DNA from: Lachnospiraceae bacterium UBA7729
Lineage (GTDB): Bacteria > Bacillota > Clostridia > Lachnospirales > Lachnospiraceae
DNA: 24,887 nucleotides
NCBI GenBank assembly: GCA_002482005.1
Contig: DLFD01000022.1
Span: 49,405 to 74,291, forward strand
Reading direction: 5' to 3'
Numbering within the stretch: the stretch's first letter is position 1; each line of letters begins with the position of its first letter. Of the stretch, positions 6,656 to 14,272 are shown one piece after another. The translations under genes were made by a program, and so were the position numbers. The notes beneath the pieces are model-generated. The model was not told the DNA's origin. It saw nothing but the letters and a program-made list of their open reading frames with translations, and made no database searches.

Positions 6656-7272
6656 AGAAACAGAATACAGTCCGCAGGATGAGGCGGGACAGCATGGAGA
6701 GACATCAGGATTACCCGGAGATCGGTCAGATCCGGCGGGAGATTGCCAGACTGAAATATCGCCGAAACCTTGCAACGGTGCTTCGGGACACCATTATCAT
6801 CATCGTTGTGGCAGCAGCCTGCGCAGTGCTTGTATCCGCATTCATATGTCCGATTCTGCGAATATACGGTCATTCCATGAATGACAGCCTGAAGGAGGGT
6901 GACATTGTCATCGCCGTGCGTGGTACGGATCTTCAGCAGGGGGATGTTATTGCTTTCTATTACAACAACAATCTTCTGGTCAAACGTGTCATCGGCAATG
7001 CCGGGGACTGGATCGACCTGGACAAAGACGGCACTGTTTTTGTGAACGGACAGGAGCTCGCGGAACCATACCTGACAGAGAGGGCCTATGGGGAGAGCAA
7101 TATCACATATCCCTATCAGGTCCCGGATTCCAGAATCTTTGTAATGGGGGACAACCGGTCCGCTTCCATCGATTCCAGGAACACTGCGCTCGGCTGCGTG
7201 TCACAGGAGCAGATTGTCGGCAAAGCCGTCTTTCGAATCTGGCCGATCGATCGGATCGGACCGGTGAGGTGA
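6652..7272 (+). CDS. lepB: Signal peptidase I dedicated to the pilus locus
   Basis: A 206-aa type I signal peptidase, membrane-anchored with the active site outside. An arginine-rich cytoplasmic N-terminus (1-45) precedes a transmembrane helix (about 46-66). The catalytic serine is S75 in GHSMNDSL and the general-base lysine K111 in LLVKRVIG; the conserved GDNRSASIDSR box is at 166-176. Both catalytic residues are intact, unlike SipA-type pilus proteins that lack them, so it is expected to cleave pilin signal peptides. It overlaps the upstream coiled-coil gene by 4 bp and sits 3 bp before the sortase gene, consistent with one operon. Confidence 0.93.
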   Translation: MKKQNTVRRMRRDSMERHQDYPEIGQIRREIARLKYRRNLATVLRDTIIIIVVAAACAVLVSAFICPILRIYGHSMNDSLKEGDIVIAVRGTDLQQGDVIAFYYNNNLLVKRVIGNAGDWIDLDKDGTVFVNGQELAEPYLTERAYGESNITYPYQVPDSRIFVMGDNRSASIDSRNTALGCVSQEQIVGKAVFRIWPIDRIGPVR

Positions 7273-7275
7273 GTC

Positions 7276-8166
7276 ATGCGATGGCTGAGGAAACACAGAG
7301 AGGCACTGCTCATCACGCTGGCTGCGGTCGTCGGCTTCTTTCTTCTGCTCTACCCGTCCGCTGCGGACTGGTGGAACAGATTTCACCAGAGCCGCGTCGT
7401 CATGTCCTATGCGGAATCGGTTGCAGGCATGAGTGAAGCGGCATACAGGAAGTGCCTGAAGGAAGCGGATGCCTATAACGCAAAGCTGACGGAGTCCGGC
7501 GTCCTCTGGAAGATGAACGACAGACAGAAAGCCGAGTACAATGCGCAGCTGAATATTCAGAAAACCGGGGTCATGGGCTACGTCAGCATCCCGAAGATTG
7601 GCATCATGCTTCCCATCTACCACAGCGTGGATGAATCGGTTCTGCAGGTAGCGATCGGACATATTCCGGGGACCTCTCTTCCGGTAGGAGGAAAGGGAAC
7701 GCATACGGTAATCTCGGGACATCGCGGACTTCCGACTGCGAAGCTGTTCACGGATATTGACAAACTGCAGGAAGGCGACACCTGGACCATCACAGTGCTC
7801 GACCGGACGATCACCTATGAGTGTGACCAGATCCGGGTTGTGGAACCGACGGACCTGAGTGAGATCAACATCGATCCGGATGAAGACCTGTGCACGCTCG
7901 TCACCTGCACGCCCTATGGAATCAACACACAGAGGCTTCTTGTGCGCGGGCACAGAGTGGCAAATGCGCAGGGAGATGCGCAGGTGACCGCGGAAGTAAT
8001 TCGCATTGATCCCGTCTATGTCATTCCGTTTGTGTGCGCACCTGTGCTGCTGCTGTTCTTTTTCCTGAGCATGCTAAGGATCAGCAGGTACCAGCGGCAG
8101 AAAGAGCAGATAAAAGAAACCATGCAGGAGCTGTCGGGGAAAAGAAAGGAGCAGACCACAGCATGA
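7276..8166 (+). CDS. Class C-type (pilin-polymerising) sortase
   Basis: A 296-aa membrane transpeptidase that would cleave LPXTG-like signals and join pilin subunits. It has an N-terminal transmembrane segment (about 11-26), a sortase domain and a second C-terminal transmembrane segment (about 249-266), the topology typical of class C pilus sortases. The catalytic triad is visible: H149 (SGHRGLP), C211 (TLVTCTPYG) and R220 (NTQRLLVRGHR). The usual Asp-Pro-aromatic lid motif is not obvious before the domain; the region reads TESGVLWKMNDRQ, so the lid may be non-canonical. Its TGA overlaps the next ATG. Confidence 0.92.
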   Translation: MRWLRKHREALLITLAAVVGFFLLLYPSAADWWNRFHQSRVVMSYAESVAGMSEAAYRKCLKEADAYNAKLTESGVLWKMNDRQKAEYNAQLNIQKTGVMGYVSIPKIGIMLPIYHSVDESVLQVAIGHIPGTSLPVGGKGTHTVISGHRGLPTAKLFTDIDKLQEGDTWTITVLDRTITYECDQIRVVEPTDLSEINIDPDEDLCTLVTCTPYGINTQRLLVRGHRVANAQGDAQVTAEVIRIDPVYVIPFVCAPVLLLFFFLSMLRISRYQRQKEQIKETMQELSGKRKEQTTA

Positions 8167-8984
8167 GAGGAAAACGCAGAGCGGTGATTGCTGCCGGATT
8201 TCTTGCCGCAGCGGTGCTGTGGATCTTACCGGGCGAAAGCAGGATGACAGGTATCGTGACGACTGCGGAAGCCGCTCAGGCAGAAATCCGGTCCGGCTCC
8301 GCCATCTCCACTGTACAGGATAGCCTGGAGAGACCAGGAAACGGATCGCTGCGTCTTGACCTGACCTATTCCGAAGGCGGAGCGGTGAAGAAGCTGGAAG
8401 GCGGAAGTATCGCCATATACCTTGCGGCCGGAACAACACAACAGGATGGAGACCGGAAGTATGATGTCTCTTCCGGAAAATTCGCCTCTGTGCTGGAGGG
8501 TTCAGGAATCGCCCGTATGGACTCGGAGACGCTTGGAAGGAGAAATGCAGCACTATCCGAGGCTCTGGAGAAGGCCTGCGGCCAGGTGCAGCCGGATGCA
8601 GTGAGCAATGTGGAGGACGGAAATGCGATGTTCGCCGGCCTGGATCCTGGTCTTTACTTTGTAAGGCAGAAAAAAGAATCTGACGGCGGCAGAAGGATCA
8701 TATCTTTTCTCATATCAGTTCCGGATGCGGAAGGCAGAATGGAAGTCACCGCGGCGCCGAAACTTGGCTTCATCCGGGAGACTCCGGACACAGCTGAACC
8801 TGGAACGAACCGCGGCTCTTCTTCCGGAGGACGGCTTCCGCAGACAGGTCAGCTCTGGTGGCCGGTACCGGTTCTGTCTGCCTGCGGCATTGCGCTGATT
8901 CTGACCGGAGAGGCATTTCGAAAGAAGGCTGCGGTCAGAAGAAGGAAGAAGGAAGGCGACAGAAACAGGAGCAGTGCCGTATGA
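8163..8984 (+). CDS. Small LPQTG surface protein / minor (basal?) pilin
   Basis: A 273-aa secreted, wall-anchored protein. The N-terminus (MRGKRRAVIAAGF...) is a signal peptide. The middle is a single SpaA-type beta-sandwich module with GLDPGLYFVRQK near its end, typical of Cna-B/pilin domains. The C-terminus has a sorting signal: LPQTG at 225-229, a hydrophobic helix and a long basic tail with RRRKK. ATG 8163 was chosen because it overlaps the sortase stop (ATGA) and AGGAG lies about 11 bases upstream; an earlier in-frame start would sit inside the sortase gene. Its small size and one domain suggest a base or minor pilin (inference). Confidence 0.85.
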   Translation: MRGKRRAVIAAGFLAAAVLWILPGESRMTGIVTTAEAAQAEIRSGSAISTVQDSLERPGNGSLRLDLTYSEGGAVKKLEGGSIAIYLAAGTTQQDGDRKYDVSSGKFASVLEGSGIARMDSETLGRRNAALSEALEKACGQVQPDAVSNVEDGNAMFAGLDPGLYFVRQKKESDGGRRIISFLISVPDAEGRMEVTAAPKLGFIRETPDTAEPGTNRGSSSGGRLPQTGQLWWPVPVLSACGIALILTGEAFRKKAAVRRRKKEGDRNRSSAV

Positions 8985-9661
8985 GTCAGACGAAAGTCAG
9001 GTACAGAAGAGCAGGCTCCTGTCTGATCATACTGGGAATGATCAGCATCCTGGCTGCAGCAGTTCTTGTCCTCTTCAATTTCTATGATGGTGAAAGGGCA
9101 CGAAAGGCTAGTGCCGGCATCCTGACACAGCTGGATCCTGTAATCCGCGCGGAGGCGCAGGGAAAGGGCGGAGCCGGAGAGAGCGAAGCTGCCAAAGGCC
9201 TGGCGGGGAGAATGCCGACGGTGCTGATCGGCGGCTATGCTTACATTGGGGAGATTGAGATCCCGTCTCTTCAGATCCGGCTTCCAGTGATGGAGAGCTG
9301 GGACTATGACCGGCTGAAGATCAGTCCATGCCGGTATTCGGGAAGCTATCTGACAGATGACCTTGTCATCTGCGGACACAACTATCAGCGCCATTTCAGC
9401 CCAATCAAATGGATCGACATCGGCGCCGCGGTAAATCTGATTACGGCAGACGGACAAGTGATTCGGTATCAGGTAAGCAACCGGGAGACCATTCAGCCGG
9501 CGGCTGTCGACGAGATGGTTCACAATAGCAGCGCTGCCGATGGCATTTCGGCGGAATCCTGGGAGCTGACACTGTTTACATGCAATACCGGCGGGCAGAG
9601 TCGGTGTGCGGTTCGGTGCATCCGGAATTCTTCGGATGGCGGGGATGGGAGATCGGAATGA
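8981..9661 (+). CDS. Second sortase, single N-terminal membrane anchor
   Basis: A 226-aa sortase-family transpeptidase with one transmembrane segment (about 13-33) and no C-terminal one. Residues H133 (ICGHNYQRHF), C201 (LTLFTCNTGG) and R208 (GQSRCAVRC) make the expected triad. The domain begins around IGEIEIPSLQIRLPVM. The topology differs from the class C enzyme upstream, so it may do wall anchoring or act on a different sorting motif; class D or an unassigned class fits best, by eye only. Start ATG 8981 overlaps the pilin stop and its own TGA overlaps the adhesin ATG, so translation is likely coupled through the cluster. Confidence 0.9.
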   Translation: MSQTKVRYRRAGSCLIILGMISILAAAVLVLFNFYDGERARKASAGILTQLDPVIRAEAQGKGGAGESEAAKGLAGRMPTVLIGGYAYIGEIEIPSLQIRLPVMESWDYDRLKISPCRYSGSYLTDDLVICGHNYQRHFSPIKWIDIGAAVNLITADGQVIRYQVSNRETIQPAAVDEMVHNSSAADGISAESWELTLFTCNTGGQSRCAVRCIRNSSDGGDGRSE

Positions 9662-11409
9662 GAAAAGAGAGGCGGAAGAAAGATCAGACGCAGAATCCGG
9701 GCAGGAAAAAACGGATCCGGATCCTTTCATGGACAGCAGCAATCGTCTCACTGGCAGTTACGACAGGCGCCCTGATCCTTCCGGCCATGACCATGACCGG
9801 GGAGGACGAGATCATATCAGATTTTGCGGGAGAAGACGCGGACTGGATAGAGTCTTCCATCGTACAGGATGAAAATACAAGTGCTCTGGAAGGCGGTCCT
9901 TTGTTCTATGACCCGGAAGCGGAGGAGGAGACGGAGAGCGAACTCGATCCGGCAGGTGTGATTACTGTAATTCCAGAGCAGGAGGGCGGGAGTCTGCCGG
10001 ACGGCCTTCTTCTGTCAGAGGATGAAACAGAGACTGAAACAGAGACTGAAACATTGACTGAATCCGTAGTATGGACAGAGACCGGGGCGGAAGCTGTGAC
10101 AGAAGAAAACACAGTTAAGCCGGAGACGGAACCAGAGGCTGAAACGGAGACAGACGCCGCAGGGACAGAGACGGAAACAGAGGCTGAAACGGAGACGGAA
10201 ACGGAGACAGACGCCGCAGGGACAGAGACGGAAACAGAGGCTGAAACAGAGACGGAAACGGGGACAGATGCCGCCGAAACGGAGAGAGAAACAGACACAG
10301 ACGTCGACATTGTCGAGCCGGAGACAGAGTCGGATTCTACGGAGGCAGAAACAGAGTCGGATTCTACGGAGGCAGAAACAGAGTCGGATTTCATTGAGCC
10401 GGGAATGACGACTCTGCCGGCAGCATATCTGAGAAAAGGGCCGGCTGCGGCAAGGAATGCACTCGGAAGCATACTGAACAGTTTTTCCGTCGATTCTGAT
10501 GCCGCAAATGCCTGGCAGGTTGTCGACCAGGGCTTCAGCGGCAATGCGAAGGAAAATAAAACGAGTGTCGGCAGCGACTCCTATGGGGCGGTCAGGGTGC
10601 AGAAGAACGTCATACCGACGGGAACGGAAAATGAATTTTATGTCTACCTTTCCATCGACACGAAGCTTCTGATGAGTGAGTACCTGCGGTATGCCCAGTA
10701 TCAGGCGACCACCTCCAATAACTACCACGGTGAAGATCTCGGAACTGTGGTGAATGCGATGACCGGCAACGAAAGGGCCGGCGTGAGCGGCGATGCCTCT
10801 TCGGGCTACCCTAATTCGGCAAAGTTTACGATCGAGGACAGCAGCGGAAATGTGATCGCCGAAAATGCGACGCTTTACTGGAGCCAGGCCGAAAACGATA
10901 CATTCTATCTGAAAACCTCCACGGGAAAATACATCCTGATGGGCGTCGAGGTTCGAAAGAACTCGGCAAACACGGTCCGGCTTTCTGCCGAGGCAGAGCA
11001 GTATATCTACGGAGATGTCATGAAGCTGATCTCGCTGGACAGCGTCACGGATACGATGGGCGATTATATCGAGTATCTGGGGCCGTCGGCGGGCGATTAC
11101 AGCTCCGCGGATCCGCCGTCTTATTCGGAAGAGAGCCGTACGCTTACCTGGCATCCGGTGATGAAATCAAATCCGCAGGAGCAGACGGCACAGAGCGGAA
11201 ACACTATTACCTCCTGGAGCCTGAATGTGGCAGAGCTGGTCTACAAGGTCCGGCTGAATGTTCAGAACGATGGCTTCAACAGCTGCGCTTCCAATATGCA
11301 AAGCGGTGTTAATGACAAAGAGTCCTATGCGGTCAACCGGAGCGCCTCCCTCAGTTATCAGACCAATGTGGGCACGCAGACAGAGAGCGGCACAGCAGCT
11401 TTCCAGTAG
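9658..11409 (+). CDS. Large pilus-associated adhesin, N-terminal part up to in-frame TAG
   Basis: The first 583 residues of a secreted surface protein. A basic stretch and hydrophobic helix (about 20-45, SWTAAIVSLAVTTGAL) form the signal peptide. A very acidic Glu/Thr-rich repeat region (about 120-245) follows, then a globular part (about 280-583) resembling the N-terminal domains of Clostridial pilus adhesins. The frame ends in FQ then TAG at 11407-11409, but the same frame continues without a stop to 12390 and supplies a Cna-B domain and LPETG anchor. As it stands this product would be secreted without a wall anchor. Start ATG 9658 overlaps the sortase stop. Nonsense mutation, readthrough or sequence error are all possible. 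Confidence 0.85.
   Translation: MRKERRKKDQTQNPGRKKRIRILSWTAAIVSLAVTTGALILPAMTMTGEDEIISDFAGEDADWIESSIVQDENTSALEGGPLFYDPEAEEETESELDPAGVITVIPEQEGGSLPDGLLLSEDETETETETETLTESVVWTETGAEAVTEENTVKPETEPEAETETDAAGTETETEAETETETETDAAGTETETEAETETETGTDAAETERETDTDVDIVEPETESDSTEAETESDSTEAETESDFIEPGMTTLPAAYLRKGPAAARNALGSILNSFSVDSDAANAWQVVDQGFSGNAKENKTSVGSDSYGAVRVQKNVIPTGTENEFYVYLSIDTKLLMSEYLRYAQYQATTSNNYHGEDLGTVVNAMTGNERAGVSGDASSGYPNSAKFTIEDSSGNVIAENATLYWSQAENDTFYLKTSTGKYILMGVEVRKNSANTVRLSAEAEQYIYGDVMKLISLDSVTDTMGDYIEYLGPSAGDYSSADPPSYSEESRTLTWHPVMKSNPQEQTAQSGNTITSWSLNVAELVYKVRLNVQNDGFNSCASNMQSGVNDKESYAVNRSASLSYQTNVGTQTESGTAAFQ
10018..10398 (+). repeat. Acidic Glu-Thr coding tandem repeats in adhesin
   Basis: Short GAGACG/GAAACA hexamers encode runs of ET. 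Longer units are nested inside: two copies of a roughly 57-bp block encoding DAAG followed by TETETEAETET-type sequence, and a 27-bp unit (ESDSTEAET) at about 10327-10390 present two full times plus a partial third. All units are multiples of 3, so slippage changes length without shifting frame. The opposite strand reads as spurious SVSVSV ORFs. Confidence 0.92.
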
Positions 11410-12390
11410 CCCCACGTCCGAGGTCTTCTGTATGACTATGCGATCAGGAAGGTGGATGAAAAGGGTCAGCCGCTCGACGGGGCAGAGTTTTCATTTGCCG
11501 GGTCCGGCAACGGCAGCGCTGCGGTTTCCTATAGCCTGACCGGAACATCATCAGGCACGGCTGGGATGGTCAGCTGGGTCCATGCTGCCGAATCTTCAAA
11601 GAACGAAGGAACCACGGCGAGCAGTCCCGGCGCTGCCTGGGGAACCTACACTGTGGCGGAGACAAAGGCGCCCGATGGCTATGAGATGGACGATGCGTGG
11701 AAGACGGGACAGAGCGTGACGCTTTGCTACACGACCAATCGGGACAGCCTGACCGTGTCCGGCATGCGCATGATTTATCGGAATGGACCCGATCCGTATG
11801 TCACAGTCGCGAACACGAAGATTCCTGTGACACCTGTGAAGATCATCAAGGCGGATATGACTGACCCGACAAAGCTGCTGTCCGGAGCAAAGTTCAGCGT
11901 CGTATACACTGCTGCTGGCGCAGATTCGGGAGAAGGCGGTGAGAAACCAGGTGCAGCACAGGGGCAGACTTCCGTTCCTGACGGCAGCACATGGACATCC
12001 GGGTCAGGAGAGGATCTGGGAATCATGTACAGCGGCAGCCTTCCGTACGGAACCTACACGCTGACCGAAAGCAGGGTGCCGGACGGATACAGTTCGATGT
12101 CCGGCACAGTCACAGTGACCGTGGCTGAGAACAGTGTCACCTATTCACAGACAGACAATGGAGGCGGACAGCCTCAAACAGCACCCCTGCAGGATTCCAG
12201 CAAGCCTGTCTCTCCTGATAATCCATATGTCGTAACCATATGTGCCAACCCGGGTGTGGAACTGCCCGAGACAGGCGGCTCCGGGAGATTCCCTTATACA
12301 TTAGGCGGAGCGGTGTTTCTGACCGCCGCCGCTTTGATGTACGGCTTCAGAAAGAGGCGCAGAGAGAGGAGGTCAGACATCAGCCTCTGA
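11410..12390 (+). CDS. Adhesin C-terminal part: Cna-B-type domains and LPETG anchor (same frame as 9658-11409)
   Basis: This continues the adhesin frame directly after the TAG: PHVRGLLYDYAIRKVDEKG then DGAEFSFAG, the normal opening of a Cna-B-type domain. Two such modules are seen, ending in WGTYTVAETKAPDGY and YGTYTLTESRVPDGY; their glutamates are the typical isopeptide-region residues. The sorting signal is LPETG followed by GGSGRF, a hydrophobic helix and RKRRRERR. No signal peptide, start codon or ribosome binding site exists for this part alone; the earliest in-frame alternative start is GTG 11452, with a purine-rich AGGAAGG too close to it. Joined with the upstream part the gene would encode 910 codons including the amber. 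Alone it is probably not expressed usefully. Confidence 0.8.
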   Translation, partial: PHVRGLLYDYAIRKVDEKGQPLDGAEFSFAGSGNGSAAVSYSLTGTSSGTAGMVSWVHAAESSKNEGTTASSPGAAWGTYTVAETKAPDGYEMDDAWKTGQSVTLCYTTNRDSLTVSGMRMIYRNGPDPYVTVANTKIPVTPVKIIKADMTDPTKLLSGAKFSVVYTAAGADSGEGGEKPGAAQGQTSVPDGSTWTSGSGEDLGIMYSGSLPYGTYTLTESRVPDGYSSMSGTVTVTVAENSVTYSQTDNGGGQPQTAPLQDSSKPVSPDNPYVVTICANPGVELPETGGSGRFPYTLGGAVFLTAAALMYGFRKRRRERRSDISL

Positions 12391-12601
12391 ACTCGACGTG
12401 AAGATCGCGCCGGACATGAAACCGTGAGATACAGGAACATGGAAACTTCGGCCCCTTTCTGTCTCTGTAAAAAAGCAGAGGAAGGAGGGGGACCGGAACC
12501 TCAGAGCTGAGGTGGACAAGTCTGCCGCGGCTCAGAACCTGCCCTGAATGCAGAGACAGCGACATCAGGGAAGGGCAGATTTCAAAGAAAGGAACAGAGA
12601 T
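12391..12601 (+). other. Leader/intergenic region before major pilin with hairpins
   Basis: There is no gene here. Three structures are visible: an imperfect long stem (12452-12467 with 12476-12490, loop rich in A), CCTCA-GAGC-TGAGG (12499-12512), and a pair of mutually exclusive stems just before the ribosome binding site. In the last, CTGCCCT (12539-12545) pairs AGGGCAG (12572-12578), or CCCTGA (12542-12547) pairs TCAGGG (12565-12570). No T-tract follows, so no terminator is evident, and no convincing promoter was found. The region may be a processed or regulatory leader that sets the pilin to adhesin ratio (inference). Confidence 0.45.
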
Positions 12602-14119
12602 ATGAAGAGGATGAAGAACGTACTGACACTGCTGCTCGCTGTGGTCATGTGCGTCGCCATGGGTGCGGCTGCATTTGCCGCAGAGCTGGCAGAAGGCACG
12701 AAGGGTGGTGCGAAGACGCTCACTATCACCACTCCGTCCGGCGCCCAGGCCACCGATGAATTTACGTACACCGTGTACAAGGTGTTTGACGCGACGAATG
12801 ACGGCACAAGCAGTGCGATTGCTTATAAGATCGACTCCACAAACGGCGATCTGACAGATGCGATGAAGACAGCCGGATTTTCCGTTGACACGCAGGGCAA
12901 TGTGTCCTTCAGCGGGACCGGAACGGAGCTTTCCACGGACGCCATCAGCGCGATCGCAGCTTACGCGAAGGACAGCGTCGGAACGGTGAAGATCACCGGG
13001 GCAGGCCAGTCCAAGACCGTCACCGTCCCGGACTATGGCTATTACTACATCACCACGACAGCAGGTACCGCTGTAGCGATCACAAGCACGAATCCGAACG
13101 CTACTGTGACGGACAAGAACGTCGTCCCGACGATCGACAAGAAGATCACAGGTGCGTCCTCATATGACGAAGATGGCAAGAAAGCGCTGGCACAGGTCGG
13201 CACCGAAGTCACCTACACCGTCGATATCACGGTCGGTAAGGGCCAGACAAACTATGTGATGAAGGATACGCTGGGAACAGGCCTTGCCTATGTGACAGGC
13301 AGTCTTTCTGTGAAGGCAGGAGACAAGAACCTGACAGCGGCGACCGATTATACGCTCGCCACAGAAGGACAGAACATCAATGTCACTTTCCCGGACGCCA
13401 CCACGAAGGACCTCGCGCAGGGCTCCAAGATCACAGTGACCTACAGGGCCAAGGTAACCAGCGATGCACTTCAGGAAACCCCGGCGAAAAACTCAGCGAC
13501 CATTTCATACGGCAAAGATCACAGCTATACAAGCACATCGTCCTCTGCGGAGGTCTACAACGCGAAGTTCACGGTGACAAAGTACGATGGCAGCGATGCA
13601 CAAGATGCTGAAGATGCTGATCATACGATCGCTGTAACGGAAGGCGAAACCACAAAGTATTATAAGCCGCTGAAGAACGCAGGATTTGTAATCAAGAATT
13701 CTGCTGGCAAGTACTACAAACTCACCCCGGCAGCAGAGGCAGCAAATGGTACAGCTGCAACAACAGCGACTGTTACCTGGGTTGACGACATCAAAGCGGC
13801 TACGGAGTACAAGTCTGCTGCAAACGGTGCCGTACCCGCCTTCACCGGCCTTGCAGGCGGCACGTACACCCTCGTGGAGAGTACCGTTCCGGACGGCTAC
13901 AACAAAGCTGCGGACCAGACATTCACGGTCGCGACGACAGATGACGCGACTTATACTGCGGCAAACCTTGCGCAGACGGCTTCTGTTGCCAATAACGCAG
14001 GAACCGAGCTTCCTTCCACCGGCGGCATCGGTACGACCATCTTCTACATCCTTGGCACGATCCTTGTCCTTGGCGCAGGCGTCGTCCTGGTCAGCCGCCG
14101 CCGCATGCGCGAAGAGTAA
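12602..14119 (+). CDS. Major (backbone) pilin, isopeptide-forming, LPSTG
   Basis: A 505-aa shaft pilin candidate. The signal peptide MKRMKNVLTLLLAVVMCVAMG... ends near AFAAEL. Three modules follow: an N-terminal domain (TDEFTYTVYKVFDATND), a middle fimbrial-isopeptide D2-type domain starting at VPTIDKKITG (about residues 175-320), and a C-terminal SpaA/Cna-B-type domain from KFTVTKYDG to GTYTLVESTVPDGYN. The lysines in TIDKK and VTKYDG and the Glu in LVEST are candidates for internal isopeptide bonds. The sorting signal LPSTG (470-474) is followed by a hydrophobic helix and SRRRMREE. ATG 12602 has AAGGA 8-10 bases upstream. No Cys or repeats. The backbone role is inferred from this architecture; polymerisation is presumably by the class C-type sortase. 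Confidence 0.9.
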   Translation: MKRMKNVLTLLLAVVMCVAMGAAAFAAELAEGTKGGAKTLTITTPSGAQATDEFTYTVYKVFDATNDGTSSAIAYKIDSTNGDLTDAMKTAGFSVDTQGNVSFSGTGTELSTDAISAIAAYAKDSVGTVKITGAGQSKTVTVPDYGYYYITTTAGTAVAITSTNPNATVTDKNVVPTIDKKITGASSYDEDGKKALAQVGTEVTYTVDITVGKGQTNYVMKDTLGTGLAYVTGSLSVKAGDKNLTAATDYTLATEGQNINVTFPDATTKDLAQGSKITVTYRAKVTSDALQETPAKNSATISYGKDHSYTSTSSSAEVYNAKFTVTKYDGSDAQDAEDADHTIAVTEGETTKYYKPLKNAGFVIKNSAGKYYKLTPAAEAANGTAATTATVTWVDDIKAATEYKSAANGAVPAFTGLAGGTYTLVESTVPDGYNKAADQTFTVATTDDATYTAANLAQTASVANNAGTELPSTGGIGTTIFYILGTILVLGAGVVLVSRRRMREE

Positions 14120-14272
14120 CAGGACCGCATCAGATGGCATATGGATCCCTGACTGAGGCATCAAGTCTATACACAGACAAGGAAGGCGGCCGGGGATTTC
14201 ATTTCAATGATGAGTCAGAAGCAGCAAATAATTATTAGCTCGAAGTAATTGCAGCTTCAGGAAAGGAGTAAA
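14120..14272. other. Intergenic gap between major pilin and tip adhesin
   Basis: A 153-bp gap without a gene. It is AT-rich near 14190-14250 (AATAATTATTAG) but no well-spaced -35/-10 pair and no terminator hairpin with T-tract were found. The downstream gene may be expressed by read-through. AGGAG at 14264-14268 is the ribosome binding site that decides the next start. Confidence 0.5.

Noticed and set aside
10018..10398. CRISPR-like or spacer-repeat array
   Set aside because: Repeats are contiguous, coding and degenerate, with no unique spacers of constant length.
9906..11154. Long minus-strand ORFs opposite the adhesin (Ser-Val repeat protein and a Cys/Arg-rich protein)
   Set aside because: They mirror the Glu-Thr repeat codons on the plus strand, lack ribosome binding sites, and the plus-strand frame has signal peptide, domains and anchor.
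11407..11409. TAG as a pyrrolysine codon
   Set aside because: No pyrrolysine tRNA or Pyl enzymes are visible here and the position is not in a methylamine methyltransferase; ordinary nonsense, readthrough or error is simpler.
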